A DNA stretch of 64,000 bases from NCBI GenBank assembly GCA_963775575.1, contig CAVZJG010000002.1, positions 1,426,001 to 1,490,000 on the forward strand. Reading direction: 5' to 3'. This document shows positions 41,823 through 51,523 of this stretch, piece after piece. Origin of the DNA: Roseiarcus sp963775575. GTDB taxonomy: Bacteria > Pseudomonadota > Alphaproteobacteria > Rhizobiales > Beijerinckiaceae. Position numbers and translations under genes: made by a program. The first letter of the stretch is position 1; each line of letters opens with the position of its first letter. The notes under the pieces are model-generated. The model had not been told where the DNA came from. It was given only the letters and a program-made list of their open reading frames with translations, and searched no databases.

Positions 41823-42644
41823 ATGCGATTCAATTTCGTCGCGCGGGTGTTTCGCGCCTCCATTCGCAGCGAACGCGAACTCGTCGGCTACGTCGCCACG
41901 GTCACGGCGCTCTGCGTCGTGTCGGCGCTGGTCGTAGACGTGACGAAAAACTTGGCGTTTTTCGTCGACTGGATGACCTGCCTGCGCTCATGGAGCCTTA
42001 CGGCGTTGCTCGCTCTCGCGCTCGCGGCGCCGATCTCGCGCGCGATCGGCAAGGCGCACCTCGAACTCTACCGCGCCAAGCTGCGCGCCGACGCGTTGAG
42101 CCTCACCGATCCGCTCACCGGCCTTCCCAATCGGCGCGCCCTGATGGAAGCGGCCGCGGCCGCGGCGCCCGATCTGTTGGCGTTGGTCATCTTCGACATC
42201 GACCAATTCAAAGGGGTCAACGACGCCTATGGCCACATGGCGGGCGACGCCGTCCTGCGCTCGCTCGGTCAGATGATGGCGGCCGAGCTCGGGCCGTTCG
42301 GCTGTGTGGCGCGGGTCGGCGGCGAAGAATTCGCGCTGCTGTCCTCGGGCGTCTCGCCCGCAGCGCTGGCGACCCATCTGATCGCGTTCTGCGATCGGGT
42401 GCGATCGACGCCGGTCCTCGTCAACGGCCTCGCCATAAGGGTGACGATCTCGGCCGGGGTCGCGCTGCACGACCAGGGCGGCAGCTTCGAGGAACTCTAT
42501 TCAAAAGCCGATCGCGCGCTCTATGCGGCGAAGGCCGCGGGCCGCAACCAAATTCGCTTCCCGCCGGCGTTGGAGGCGGCGCTGCCGAAGATCGGCGCGA
42601 AAGCCGACGCGCCGGAGCGCCAGCCGCTCGCGCGCAGCGCCTGA
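41823..42644 (+). CDS. Membrane diguanylate cyclase (GGDEF)
   Basis: The protein has 273 residues. Two hydrophobic segments, about 23-42 (VGYVATVTALCVVSALVVDV) and 57-75 (SWSLTALLALALAAPIS), anchor the N-terminus. The GGDEF domain begins DPLTGLPNRRALMEA, has FDIDQFKGVNDAYGHMAGD and the active-site loop ARVGGEEFALL near residues 166-170. The RxxD inhibitory site before GGEEF is absent. It probably makes c-di-GMP. It follows the kinase gene by about 100 bp on the same strand. Confidence 0.9.
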   Translation: MRFNFVARVFRASIRSERELVGYVATVTALCVVSALVVDVTKNLAFFVDWMTCLRSWSLTALLALALAAPISRAIGKAHLELYRAKLRADALSLTDPLTGLPNRRALMEAAAAAAPDLLALVIFDIDQFKGVNDAYGHMAGDAVLRSLGQMMAAELGPFGCVARVGGEEFALLSSGVSPAALATHLIAFCDRVRSTPVLVNGLAIRVTISAGVALHDQGGSFEELYSKADRALYAAKAAGRNQIRFPPALEAALPKIGAKADAPERQPLARSA

Positions 42645-42693
42645 TGGCGGCGGACGGGCCGCCGCGCGCCATGGCGCCACGGCGCTGCTCGGG

Positions 42694-43263
42694 TCACTCA
42701 GGCGTGGCGGCCGGCCGGCCCGAAAGAAGCGTCGACAGCCCCGGCTCGCTCGCCGGCCGTTGGGGTTCGGCCGCCATTTCCATCGCCCAATAGACGCGGA
42801 GCCGAGTGCGGGCGTCTTTCGCGACGGCGATGCCGAAGTGCGTCGCGTTGGGAATGAGAAGATTGGCGTCGTGCTCGGCGGAGCCGCGCCAGCCGGCCAG
42901 CGCCTCCTCGGTGGAATAATAGCCGCCGCCGAGGTTCTCGCCCGCTTCCGTCGTATCGACGCCGGCGCCGGCGAGGCGCGAAGGAAAGCTCCCCGGGACA
43001 TCGTGGGACAGCGCGTCGGCGGCGACCATGGCGTCCGCCTGACGCTGCGCCATCGCCGTCAGCGCCGGATCGAGCCGCACCGCGCCGAGGCCGCGGCTGG
43101 CGCGGTAGGCGTTCAACGCCGCGGCCGCGGCGGCCGGGTCGACATGAACGGCGGCGACCGCGCGCAGGACCTGCGGGTCGAGGGGACCGCTCCGCAGCGC
43201 CTCTTCGCCGCAGCCGGCGAGAGCCAGCGCCACGAACGGCGCGAAGGCGACCTTGAACCTCAT
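42694..43263 (-). CDS. CAP/SCP-domain lipoprotein
   Basis: The protein has 189 residues. The lipoprotein signal FAPFVALALAGCGEEA has its lipobox cysteine near residue 18. The CAP domain follows: AALNAYRASRGLGAVRLDPA, MAQRQADAMVAADALSHD, the glutamate of GENLGGGYYSTEEALAGW, and the motif SAEHDANLLIPNATHFGIAV. It is the bacterial SCP/PR1-like family, whose role is mostly unknown. It converges on the GGDEF gene. Confidence 0.88.
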   Translation of the reverse strand: MRFKVAFAPFVALALAGCGEEALRSGPLDPQVLRAVAAVHVDPAAAAAALNAYRASRGLGAVRLDPALTAMAQRQADAMVAADALSHDVPGSFPSRLAGAGVDTTEAGENLGGGYYSTEEALAGWRGSAEHDANLLIPNATHFGIAVAKDARTRLRVYWAMEMAAEPQRPASEPGLSTLLSGRPAATPE

Positions 43264-43387
43264 CGCGCTTGTCCCTGTCTCACGCCGACGCGCCGGCGCT
43301 CGAAGTCGGGTCGGCGCCCGGCGCCGCACTCGGGCGTCGCGAAGATCTCGCCGTAGGGGTCGGCGCGGTTTTGCAGCGGGCCGGCGC

Positions 43388-44815
43388 TCATGGCGAGGCG
43401 ACGGGATTCGGCAAGGAGAGAAGATTCATCGCCGCCGGCGACGCGGCGTTCCGCGCGCTCGCCGTCGCCGCGCCGTCGGCGTCGATCCCATAGACGTCGT
43501 CGCGAAAATTAGCCGCGCCGTCCCGATTCGACCAACCGGTGAGATAGACCCAGATCACCGGCGCCGGCCGCGTGAGCTTGATGTCCTCGCGCGCGCCGGC
43601 CTTGACCTCGGCCTGCAGCGCCGCCTTGTCCCAGACGCCCAATGGGCCGCCGCTTGAGCCCTGCAACAGCCATTCCGCAAAATCGTAGACGCCCTGCACG
43701 CGCACGCAGCCGTGGCTGAGAAAGCGATAGTCGGCGCCGAACAGGCGCTTGGAGGGCGTGTCGTGCATATAGACCGCGAGCTTGTTGGGCATGCCGATGC
43801 GGATCGCGCCGAGCGAATTGCCGGCGCCCGAGTCCTGGCGCAGGATGTAATTGGCCGCCCGCTCGCTCGCCCAATTGATCGTCTTCGGGTCGATCTCGGC
43901 GCCCGACGCGTCGAGGATGCGGATCTTCTCGCGCGCGAGGTAGCCCGGATCCTTCTGCATCTTGGGGATGATTTCGTTCTTGATGATCGAGGTCGGCACG
44001 GTCCAGGTCGGGTTGAGGTTGACGACCGAAATACGGGCCGCGATCTCGGGCGAGGGATGCTCGACGTCGCCGACGATCGCGACGTAGCGGCGAACGACGC
44101 GCCCGTCCTCGACCGCATCGACTGAAGCCGAGGGCAGATTGACGACGACATAGCGCTCGCCGAAGGGAAACTCGACGGCGGCGAGCCGCTGCGCGCTGGC
44201 GGCGAGTTGCGCCGCGCGCACGCCGGCGGGAACGTTGATCGCCTCGAGGGTCGCGCCGGCGACGACCCCGGTCTGGCGCAATCCCATGCGCGCCTGAAAG
44301 CGCTTCACCGCGGCCGTCAAATCCGCGTCCCAGGCTCGGCCGGCCGGCCGCTCGCCCGCCTTTTCCGCGTCGAGGTCGCCTTCGACGACGAGCCGCCGGC
44401 GCAGCGCAGCGACGGCCGACCCCTTGGCGCCCGGCCGTAAGGGCGCGACATCGGTCGGCCAGCCGCCGGCGGCGACGATCCCCGCGTAGCGCTCGGCGGC
44501 CTTGGCGGTGGCGAAGAAGGTGTCGGGCCGCAGCGTCGGCGTCGGGTCGTCCGACAGCGCGGTTTCCAGCGGCGGGGCGGGCGGCGCGACTTTCTTCATC
44601 GGCTTGAACGGCGCGCCCGCGTCGAGATCGACGGGAACGGGCGCGGCGGAAGGGAGGGCCGGCGCGGCGTCGACCTCCGGCGCCGGAGCGGCGGTCCCCG
44701 AGGCGCTCGGCGCCGCGATGAGAGGGCTCGCGGGCGCGGGCGCTTCCTGCCCGGCGGCGGCGCAGGCGAGAGCCAGGCCCAAGAGGACTCCCGCTGTCGC
44801 AACCCAAAGCTTCAT
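43388..44815 (-). CDS. Periplasmic L,D-transpeptidase (YkuD, YcbB-like)
   Basis: It makes 3-3 crosslinks in peptidoglycan or attaches proteins to it. The protein has 475 residues. The signal peptide MKLWVATAGVLLGLALACAA is followed by a Pro/Ala-rich linker to about residue 90. A peptidoglycan-binding helical domain follows (AVKRFQARMGLRQTGVVAGA). The YkuD domain (residues about 235-400) has the catalytic LSHGCVRVQGVYDFAEW near residue 367. The long YcbB-type insertion before the catalytic loop is present (YLAREKIRILDASGAEIDP). Confidence 0.92.
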   Translation of the reverse strand: MKLWVATAGVLLGLALACAAAGQEAPAPASPLIAAPSASGTAAPAPEVDAAPALPSAAPVPVDLDAGAPFKPMKKVAPPAPPLETALSDDPTPTLRPDTFFATAKAAERYAGIVAAGGWPTDVAPLRPGAKGSAVAALRRRLVVEGDLDAEKAGERPAGRAWDADLTAAVKRFQARMGLRQTGVVAGATLEAINVPAGVRAAQLAASAQRLAAVEFPFGERYVVVNLPSASVDAVEDGRVVRRYVAIVGDVEHPSPEIAARISVVNLNPTWTVPTSIIKNEIIPKMQKDPGYLAREKIRILDASGAEIDPKTINWASERAANYILRQDSGAGNSLGAIRIGMPNKLAVYMHDTPSKRLFGADYRFLSHGCVRVQGVYDFAEWLLQGSSGGPLGVWDKAALQAEVKAGAREDIKLTRPAPVIWVYLTGWSNRDGAANFRDDVYGIDADGAATASARNAASPAAMNLLSLPNPVASP

Positions 44816-45202
44816 CGTCGAACGCCCAACGCCGAACCGCCCGCACGCCCGAGCGACTATCAAGCACGAGATGGTTACCAAATCGCCACGGCGGCGACTT
44901 TGCGGCGCCCGCCTCGCGGGAAACGCCGACGACGAAGATGCGCAGACGGCGCGGGCCGGGCGGGCCCAAGAGCGGCGTCCGCTCGATGTCAGCCGAGCGC
45001 GACAGGCCGGTCACGAGATTGACCGTGCGCGGCGCCGCTCGCCGGCCGCCCGGCGGAGCTCGCCGATCAACACGGCCGCGCGCGCGAAGCCGCGGACCGA
45101 CTGTTTCGGCGTTAGGCTTCGGCTTGCCGCTCGGTTCGGCGCGAACGGAGCGGCCTCGCCGCCGCCCTTGTCGCCCGCCGCGCCCCACCCTAAGCTCGCG
45201 CC
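44816..45202. other. Divergent gap between the L,D-transpeptidase gene and pncB
   Basis: About 387 bp. Frames crossing it are arginine-rich and unconvincing. It probably contains two divergent promoters, but no clear box pair was found. Nothing else is visible. Confidence 0.35.
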
Positions 45203-46516
45203 ATGATCCCGGATATCGCTGCCCGCGTCTACAACCACGCCTTCCGCATCGACCCGATCGTGCGCACGCTGCTCGATACCGACTTTTACAAGCTATTGAT
45301 GCTGCAAATGATCTGGAAGCTGCACCGCGGGCGCCGGGTCGCTTTTCAGCTCGCCAACCGCACCAGCGAGGTGCGGCTGGCCGACGTCGTCGACGAGCGC
45401 GAACTCATCGACCAGCTCGACCACGCGCGCACGCTGCGCCTGGCCAAGAACGAGCTGATCTGGCTCGCCGGCAACACGTTTTACGGCGCCAAGCAGATTT
45501 TCGCCCCCGACTTCATGGAATGGCTCGGCGAATTCCGCTTGCCCGAATACGAGCTGACCCGGCGCGAGGGCCAGTACGAATTGCGTTTCGCCGGGCCGTG
45601 GACCGATACGACGATGTGGGAGATCCCGGCGCTGGCGATCATCAACGAATTGCGCGCGCGCGCCGCGATGCGGTCGATGAGCCGCTTCGATCTCGACGTG
45701 CTCTACGCCCGCGCCAAGGCCAAGCTGTGGAGCAAGGTGGGGCGCTTGCGGGCGCTGGCCGCCGAAGGGCCGCTGAAGATTTCGGACTTCGGCACGCGCC
45801 GGCGCCACGGCTTCCTCTGGCAGCGCTGGTGCGTCGAAGCGTTGCAGGAGGGGCTCGGCGACAATTTCATCGGCACGTCGAACATCAAGCACGCGATGGA
45901 CACCGGCCTCGAGGCGGTCGGCACCAACGCCCACGAACTGCCGATGGTCTACGCCGCCCTGGCGAACGACGAAGCGGCGATGCGCGAAGCCCCCTATGAC
46001 GTGCTGCGCGACTGGGCGCGCATGTACGACGGCAATCTGCTCGTCGTCCTGCCCGATTGCTTCGGCACCACTTCGTTCCTCGAACGCGCGCCGGACTGGG
46101 TCGCCGACTGGAAGGGCGCGCGGCCCGACTCCAAGGAGCCGATCGCCGGCGCCGAGGAATTGATCGCGTGGTGGAAGCGGCGCGGCCGCGACCCGCGGGA
46201 GAAACTGATCGTGCTCTCCGACGCCATGGACATCGACACGATCGAGTCTTCCGTGCGCGCGTTGCGCGGCAAGACCAACCTCTCCATCGGCTGGGGCACT
46301 AATCTGACCAACGACTTCAAAGGCTGCGCGCCGGCCGGGGTCGACGGCGAACTGCGGGCGATTTCGGTCGTGTGCAAGGCAGTCGAGGCGGACGGGCGCC
46401 CTGCCGTCAAGCTCTCCGACAATCCCAACAAGGAGCTCGGGCCGCCCGACGAGATCGCGCGTTACCGCCGCATCTTCGGCGTAGCCGGCATGACGGCGCA
46501 GCCGGTGCTGGTGTAG
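45203..46516 (+). CDS. pncB: Nicotinate phosphoribosyltransferase
   Basis: It salvages nicotinate to nicotinate mononucleotide for NAD synthesis. The protein has 437 residues. DTDFYKLLMLQMIWKLHRG is the N-terminal signature. The conserved core includes SDFGTRRRHGFLWQRW, FIGTSNIKHAMDTGLEAVGT with the phosphorylated histidine nearby in NAHELPM, and the phosphate-binding LSIGWGTNLTNDF. Length and motif order match PncB of Proteobacteria. Confidence 0.95.
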   Translation: MIPDIAARVYNHAFRIDPIVRTLLDTDFYKLLMLQMIWKLHRGRRVAFQLANRTSEVRLADVVDERELIDQLDHARTLRLAKNELIWLAGNTFYGAKQIFAPDFMEWLGEFRLPEYELTRREGQYELRFAGPWTDTTMWEIPALAIINELRARAAMRSMSRFDLDVLYARAKAKLWSKVGRLRALAAEGPLKISDFGTRRRHGFLWQRWCVEALQEGLGDNFIGTSNIKHAMDTGLEAVGTNAHELPMVYAALANDEAAMREAPYDVLRDWARMYDGNLLVVLPDCFGTTSFLERAPDWVADWKGARPDSKEPIAGAEELIAWWKRRGRDPREKLIVLSDAMDIDTIESSVRALRGKTNLSIGWGTNLTNDFKGCAPAGVDGELRAISVVCKAVEADGRPAVKLSDNPNKELGPPDEIARYRRIFGVAGMTAQPVLV

Positions 46517-46721
46517 CGCCGCGCAAAGGGGCGCCTGCGGGCCGCCCCCGATATCGTCGCGACGCGAGGAGCCTCGCCGCGCCGGGTTATGGCGACCGGT
46601 TGCTTAACTCCTTGAGGGCGCGCCGGCGAATGGGAAAGAAGGCTTAAGCAAGCCGTCGCCGCAATGCCGCGGCCAGGCCGGCGGTCTCGCGCCGCGTGCA
46701 TAAACTTGCTAGAGCGCGGGA

Positions 46722-47417
46722 ATGGACAGCGCGGAATTCGACCGGTTCGCCGACGAGTATGAAGCCCAGCATCGGGCCAATATCGCCATCACCGGCGAGA
46801 GCCCCGAATTTTTCGCAGCTTACAAGATCGCCGAGCTCGCGCGCTTTGCCGCCGACCTGCCGGCGGCGCCTGAGCGGATTCTGGACTTCGGGTCTGGCAT
46901 CGGAAACTCGCTCCCGTTCTTCCGAGAGCGTTTTCCCAGCGCCGCGCTGACCTGCGCCGACGCGTCGTCACGCAGCATGGCGTTGAGCCGCCAACGCTTC
47001 CCGGGGCCGGAGCGCTACGCGCTCGTGGAGGGGCGCGAGCTTCCGCTCGACAGCGACGCCTTCGACGTGACGTTCTCGGCCTGCGTTTTCCATCACATCC
47101 CGCACCAGGAGCACGGCCACTGGCTGAGGGAGCTGCTTCGGGTCACTCGGCCAGGCGGATTGTTGGCGATCTTCGAGCACAACCCGCTCAACCCCCTGAC
47201 GGCGCGGGCCGTGAACACATGTCCCTTCGACGAGAACGCCAGGCTCGTTCGAGCCACGACCGTGCTCCGCTCGCTCGAGGACGCGGGATGGTCGGCGCCC
47301 GCGGCGCGGTATCACATCTTCTTTCCTCACGCCCTCGCCGGGCTCCGCCCGCTCGAGAGGCGCCTCGGTTGGTTGCCGCTCGGAGGCCAGTACTCGGCGA
47401 GAGCGCGGAAACCCTGA
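46722..47417 (+). CDS. Class I SAM-dependent methyltransferase
   Basis: The protein has 231 residues. Motif I is RILDFGSGIGNSLPFFRE near residue 48, with the acidic ADASSRSMALSRQRF afterwards. DSDAFDVTFSACVFHHIP and LLRVTRPGGLLAIFEHNPLN follow, typical of Methyltransf_11/UbiE-like enzymes. The substrate is unknown. It converges on the glycosyltransferase-like gene at 47,498, which suggests but does not prove a surface-glycan or lipid role. Confidence 0.85.
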   Translation: MDSAEFDRFADEYEAQHRANIAITGESPEFFAAYKIAELARFAADLPAAPERILDFGSGIGNSLPFFRERFPSAALTCADASSRSMALSRQRFPGPERYALVEGRELPLDSDAFDVTFSACVFHHIPHQEHGHWLRELLRVTRPGGLLAIFEHNPLNPLTARAVNTCPFDENARLVRATTVLRSLEDAGWSAPAARYHIFFPHALAGLRPLERRLGWLPLGGQYSARARKP

Positions 47418-47497
47418 GGCGAGAGGGGCCAGCTGCTGTGGTTCTCGCCAACACGGGCGTCGGCCTCCTCGACGCGGCGTTTCGCCTGAATGGCCGT

Positions 47498-48946
47498 TCA
47501 TGGCCTCCGAGGCGCGAGCACCGCGCCCTCGGGTCCCGTCCGCACCACTTTGTAATCGGCCGCGATCTCTCGATTGATGTCCGGGGGCAACCGGTTGCTG
47601 CTCCCATCGTTCGCCATGGTCTGGATCGCTGCGTAATAGCCGGTCCTGAGTCGCTCCGTGACCACGCCGGGGTCGATGAATCCCTGCTCGAGCTTCTGCC
47701 CCGCCAGAAAGAAGTCGATCTCGAAGCCCTTGCCCGCCCAGTAACAAAGGCTCAGGTCCTCGCAGGCCACCGGTCCCGGCTGCTTCGCCAGCAAGGCGAT
47801 CACCTCGCCAGCTTCGCGTGCGCGCTCGCTCCCCCGCCACAGTTCGCGGGCCTCCAACAGGCGGAGCGGCAACAGCACGCTAAGGCCGAGCGCCAGGAGC
47901 AGGATCCACCACGCGGCGCTGCTGAGGCGGGAGCCCACGGCGAAGCCTCCCTCGACCGGGGCCGAGCGGCCGTTTTCGTCGACCCGCCCGATCGCGAGCC
48001 CAATGATGAGGCACAGAGCGATTTCCAGGTCGAAGATCACGGTCATGCCCGTACCCGCGCCGCCCAACACGGAGATCGCCAGCGCCGCGGAGACAGCGGC
48101 ATAGTAGACGACAAGGCGGCCTTCCGCGCGCCGCCACGCCGAAGGCAGAGCCAACGCCCCTAGCAGAAGCAGCGGCAGCGCCGTCTTGAACCATTCGCCG
48201 CTATGGGAATAGGCTCTGCCCCAGCTCCAGCCGCGAGGATCGCGGAACACCCCTTCAAAAAAACCCGAACCGTAGGCGGCGAAGCAAAGCGCCAAGGCCA
48301 ACGCCAGCAGCGCCGCGCAAGCGACAAGCCAGAGCGCCAGCGCCTCGCGGCGATGCAGCGCCAGCCAAAGGGTCGCCGCCAGGGGAATCGGCAGGAGCAG
48401 GTGCTTCACGAATCCCGCCGCGAGCATCAGACCCGCCGAGAGCAGGAAAAGCCATCCGCGTTGCTCGCTGGCGAAAAATGTGAGCAGGCCGAGCAGCATG
48501 ATCCCGTGGCCAAGCCACTGAGGATCGTCGATTCCAACGTACCCCGGGTACAGCGCGGCGTTGTAGCCAAGCAGCAAGAGTCCGGACGCCAACCCCGCAC
48601 GGGCGCCGCCCGAGAGCCGCCTCACCACGGCGGCGACGGCGACAGCCGAGGCGAAGAGGCCGATGAACGCCAGCAGCCGGCCGGCGAACAGAGCATCTCC
48701 GAGCCAGCGCCCGAGCCAGCCCGCCGCATAGAACGAGAGAGGCGGGTAGTTGTTTGCGGACAGCGCGTCGAAAGCAGGATAGAGAGGCTCGCCCGACATC
48801 CATCGAGCCGCGAGGACGGCGTTCCAGCCTTCGTTGTAATTGGTTCCGAAGCGCAGCGTCGCGCGCCATACGGGAGCGATCAGCAGCAAGGCTGTTGTCG
48901 AGGCAAGAGCCCATACGGCCCACGTCTGGGTCCGAGACCGGATCAA
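47498..48946 (-). CDS. Polytopic membrane protein, GT-C glycosyltransferase-like
   Basis: The protein has 482 residues with about ten hydrophobic segments. The first periplasmic loop carries FGTNYNEGWNAVLAARWMSG and LYPAFDALSANNYPPLSFYA, which resembles the acidic catalytic loop of GT-C/ArnT-PMT-like enzymes. The last 110 residues are soluble. It would transfer a sugar from a polyprenyl carrier in the periplasm; donor and acceptor are unknown. The codon pattern differs somewhat from neighbours, with more serine and glutamine. The assignment is at fold level only. Confidence 0.65.
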   Translation of the reverse strand: MIRSRTQTWAVWALASTTALLLIAPVWRATLRFGTNYNEGWNAVLAARWMSGEPLYPAFDALSANNYPPLSFYAAGWLGRWLGDALFAGRLLAFIGLFASAVAVAAVVRRLSGGARAGLASGLLLLGYNAALYPGYVGIDDPQWLGHGIMLLGLLTFFASEQRGWLFLLSAGLMLAAGFVKHLLLPIPLAATLWLALHRREALALWLVACAALLALALALCFAAYGSGFFEGVFRDPRGWSWGRAYSHSGEWFKTALPLLLLGALALPSAWRRAEGRLVVYYAAVSAALAISVLGGAGTGMTVIFDLEIALCLIIGLAIGRVDENGRSAPVEGGFAVGSRLSSAAWWILLLALGLSVLLPLRLLEARELWRGSERAREAGEVIALLAKQPGPVACEDLSLCYWAGKGFEIDFFLAGQKLEQGFIDPGVVTERLRTGYYAAIQTMANDGSSNRLPPDINREIAADYKVVRTGPEGAVLAPRRP

Positions 48947-49124
48947 AGAGGGTTGCTCTAACGCGTGAAAACGCCGCGGCTCATGAGGCGAGCCGCCTCA
49001 AAACGCCGCTTCCTAGCGCTTCCTGCCGACATTCTCCAGATGGCGCGGGCGCCGACCCAATTTGCTCCGTCTTGGAGGTCCTGGCGGCGCGGCCCCGCCG
49101 CCGACGTGCTGGCGAACAGCGGGG

Positions 49125-49340
49125 CTACGGCGACAGCGTCCGCCGCGCCGCAAGATCGGCTTCCTCGTGGGAGAGTTCGCCTCGCTGCGCCTTCTTCCAC
49201 AGGATGTTGGCGCATTCGGCGACGAGCAAATCCGGCGCCATGAGCCGAGCGTTGTGGCGCAACGCCAGCGCCTGTTGCGTTCCCTGCTCCTCGACGACCC
49301 ATTTAACCGCGATGCTCGCGTCGACGACGAAAGTTTTCAC
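49125..49340 (-). pseudogene. PIN-domain toxin VapC, C-terminally truncated
   Basis: The N-terminal half of a VapC-type ribonuclease: MKTFVVDASIAVKWVVEEQG with the first catalytic aspartate, then LMAPDLLVAECANILWKKAQ with the conserved glutamate. The frame stops after 71 residues, while the family is about 130. The downstream sequence in any frame does not supply the second acidic pair. It overlaps the antitoxin gene by 4 bp, so it was once a normal operon. It is probably inactive. Confidence 0.75.
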
Positions 49341-49576
49341 CGCTCCTCGCGGCCTTCTCTCAGCAGCAGTTCGGACGGCGTCTGGCGGCGGCGCACGGTC
49401 ATCGCGCGAAGCTGCGCGGCGAGGTCGTCGAACGAGGCCTCGGGTTCTTCGCCGAGAACCTGCCGCAGGATTTCACGATGCTCGGCCTCCGCCGACCGGC
49501 CGTGGCGGAACGCGCGGCGCTTCAGACGGACGACGATGTCGTCCTCGACGTTGCGAACGTGAAGATTGCCCGCCAT
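49337..49576 (-). CDS. Ribbon-helix-helix antitoxin, FitA/VapB type
   Basis: The protein has 79 residues. The N-terminus NLHVRNVEDDIVVRLKRRAF is the FitA-like Arc/MetJ fold that binds the operon promoter. A SAEAEHREILRQVL helix follows, then an acidic toxin-binding tail. It starts at 49,576 and ends in an ATGA overlap with vapC. With its toxin truncated it may persist as an orphan repressor. Confidence 0.82.
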   Translation of the reverse strand: MAGNLHVRNVEDDIVVRLKRRAFRHGRSAEAEHREILRQVLGEEPEASFDDLAAQLRAMTVRRRQTPSELLLREGREER

Positions 49577-49743
49577 AGGGATGTCCCTTGCTCTCACTGG
49601 GCACAATGATAGCAATTATGGCGCCTCGCTTCAAGGCTTGCGATGGCGGCCATCGCAGCCGGCGCGGGCGGCGTGCTACAAACAGCCCCCAAAGCGCCGC
49701 GCCCCTCGGAGCCGCGGCGTCCATCCGAACGGAGCCGCATAAC

Positions 49744-50424
49744 ATGGCTTTCCAAGGCTTCGGCCCGCAGGCGCTGCCCTTTCTCAAGGCGCTCGCCTTT
49801 CACCAGACCAAGGAGTGGTTCGAGGACAACCGCGCGACTTACCAATCCCAGCTCAAGGGCCCGCTCGGCGATCTCGTCGAGGAACTCGCTTCCCGCTTCG
49901 CCAAGTCGAGGACGCCGCTGAAGGGCGACCGCAAGGCCTCGCTCTTTCGCATCCACCGCGACGTGCGCTTCGCCAAGGACAAGAGTCCCTACAAGACCAA
50001 CGCCGGCGCGGTGTTGACGCGCACGGGCGCGAAGAGCGACCCCGGCCTCCTCTACATCCACCTCGCCGCCGACGGCTGCTTTTGCGCCGCCGGCTTCTAC
50101 CAGCCCGAGCCCGCCGAGCTGGCGCGGCTGCGCGGCGCGATCGCGCGCGCGCCGAAGGCCTGGAGCGCGATGACCGCCAAGCTCGCCAAGGCGGGCCTGG
50201 CGCTGTCCGACGAATACGCAATGAAACGCGCGCCGCGCGGCTTCGAGGACGTCGCTGATCCCGTCCTGGCCGCCGCGCTGCGCAACAAGTCGTTCATTTG
50301 CTCGCGCGGAATCGCCGATTCGCGCCTCTCGACGCCGAGCCTCGTCGACGATCTCCAGGCCTTCGCGAGGAACGCCATGCCGCTGCTCGAATGGGGATGG
50401 AGCGCCGTCGTGGACACGCGATAA
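49744..50424 (+). CDS. DUF2461 domain protein (TIGR02453 family)
   Basis: The protein has 226 residues. The family pattern is clear: PFLKALAFHQTKEWFEDNRA near the start, FRIHRDVRFAKDKSPYKTNA in the middle, GLLYIHLAADGCFCAAGFYQ and EYAMKRAPRGFEDV further on. The biochemical role is unknown. It lies 78 bp before the Ada-like repair gene on the same strand. Confidence 0.9.
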   Translation: MAFQGFGPQALPFLKALAFHQTKEWFEDNRATYQSQLKGPLGDLVEELASRFAKSRTPLKGDRKASLFRIHRDVRFAKDKSPYKTNAGAVLTRTGAKSDPGLLYIHLAADGCFCAAGFYQPEPAELARLRGAIARAPKAWSAMTAKLAKAGLALSDEYAMKRAPRGFEDVADPVLAAALRNKSFICSRGIADSRLSTPSLVDDLQAFARNAMPLLEWGWSAVVDTR

Positions 50425-50501
50425 CGGCCGCGCCGTCGTTTTCGGGTGGCGCGGCGCGCGGGAACGCGCAAGATGAGGACAATTCGCATCGGACCCGCGT
50501 C

Positions 50502-51365
50502 ATGCTCGACATGCCCAACATCCCCGTCCATCCGGGCGCCGACTACCCCACGGTGAGAAAGGCGATCGAATTCATTTCGACGCATTGGCGCGACCAGCCC
50601 TCGATCGAGACCGTCGCCGACTGCGTCGGCCTTTCCGCCTCGCACTTTCAGCACGTCTTCAAGCGTTGGGCGGGGCTGACGCCGAAGGCGTTCCTGCAGG
50701 CGATCACGATAGAGCGCGCGCGCGAACGGTTGCGCGATTCGGCGAGCGTGCTCGAAGCCGCCTACGACGTCGGCCTTTCCGGCCCGAGCCGGCTGCACGA
50801 CCTCTTCGTCGCCCACGAGGCGCTGACGCCGGGCGACTACCGCCGCGACGGGCTGCGCCTCGCCTACGGCTTCCACCCCTCCCCGTTCGGCGAAGCGATC
50901 GTCGTCGCGGCGCCGCGCGGCTTGGCCGGCCTCGGCTTCGTCGACGAAGAGAACCGCGCCGCCGCGCTAGCCGACATGCGGCGTCGTTGGCCGCGCGCCG
51001 TCTTCGTCGAGGACGCCGCCGCCACCGCGTCGCTCGCCGCGCGCGCGTTCGATCCCCAGTTGTGGCGCCCGGACGCGCCGCTGCGCATCGTCATGATCGG
51101 CACGGATTTTGAGGTGCGGGTGTGGGAGACGCTGCTGGCGGTGCCGCTCGGCCGCGCCACCACCTATGCCGACATCGCGCGCCGTCTCGGCAAGCCCAAG
51201 GCGGCGCGCGCGGTCGGCGCGGCGGTCGGGCGCAATCCGATCTCTTTCGTCGTCCCCTGTCATCGCGTTCTGGGTCGCTCGGGCGCGCTCACCGGCTACC
51301 ACTGGGGCTTGGCGCGCAAGCAGGCGATCATCGGGTGGGAAGCCGGACAGGCGCAGGCGCTGTAA
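50502..51365 (+). CDS. AraC-type HTH fused to methylated-DNA-protein-cysteine methyltransferase (Ada-like)
   Basis: It repairs O6-methylguanine by transferring the methyl group to its own cysteine. The protein has 287 residues. Residues about 15-110 form an AraC-type HTH (DCVGLSASHFQHVFKRWAGL, FLQAITIERARERLRDSASV). Residues about 125-285 form the MGMT domain, with VPLGRATTYADIARRLGKPK and the acceptor cysteine in SFVVPCHRVLGRSGALTGYH near residue 252. The N-terminal zinc domain of full Ada is missing, so it probably does not sense methylphosphotriesters. Confidence 0.93.
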   Translation: MLDMPNIPVHPGADYPTVRKAIEFISTHWRDQPSIETVADCVGLSASHFQHVFKRWAGLTPKAFLQAITIERARERLRDSASVLEAAYDVGLSGPSRLHDLFVAHEALTPGDYRRDGLRLAYGFHPSPFGEAIVVAAPRGLAGLGFVDEENRAAALADMRRRWPRAVFVEDAAATASLAARAFDPQLWRPDAPLRIVMIGTDFEVRVWETLLAVPLGRATTYADIARRLGKPKAARAVGAAVGRNPISFVVPCHRVLGRSGALTGYHWGLARKQAIIGWEAGQAQAL

Positions 51366-51523
51366 GCGGCGCACGGGCGAACGGCTCGCAGGCCCCCGAG
51401 AAACGGCGGCCGGACGCGCCGCAAGCAAGAACGACCCGCTCCCGGGGGAATCCGGGCGCGAGCCGTGATTGCCTCTCCTTGCCGGTTCATCCGCGGTCAA
51501 GGAGAAAAAACGTTGCGCGGGGG

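Noticed and set aside
48958..49302. Rest of VapC in a neighbouring frame
   Set aside because: The frame after the stop lacks the conserved acidic residues and hydrophobic pattern of the PIN C-terminus, so a simple frameshift does not restore it.
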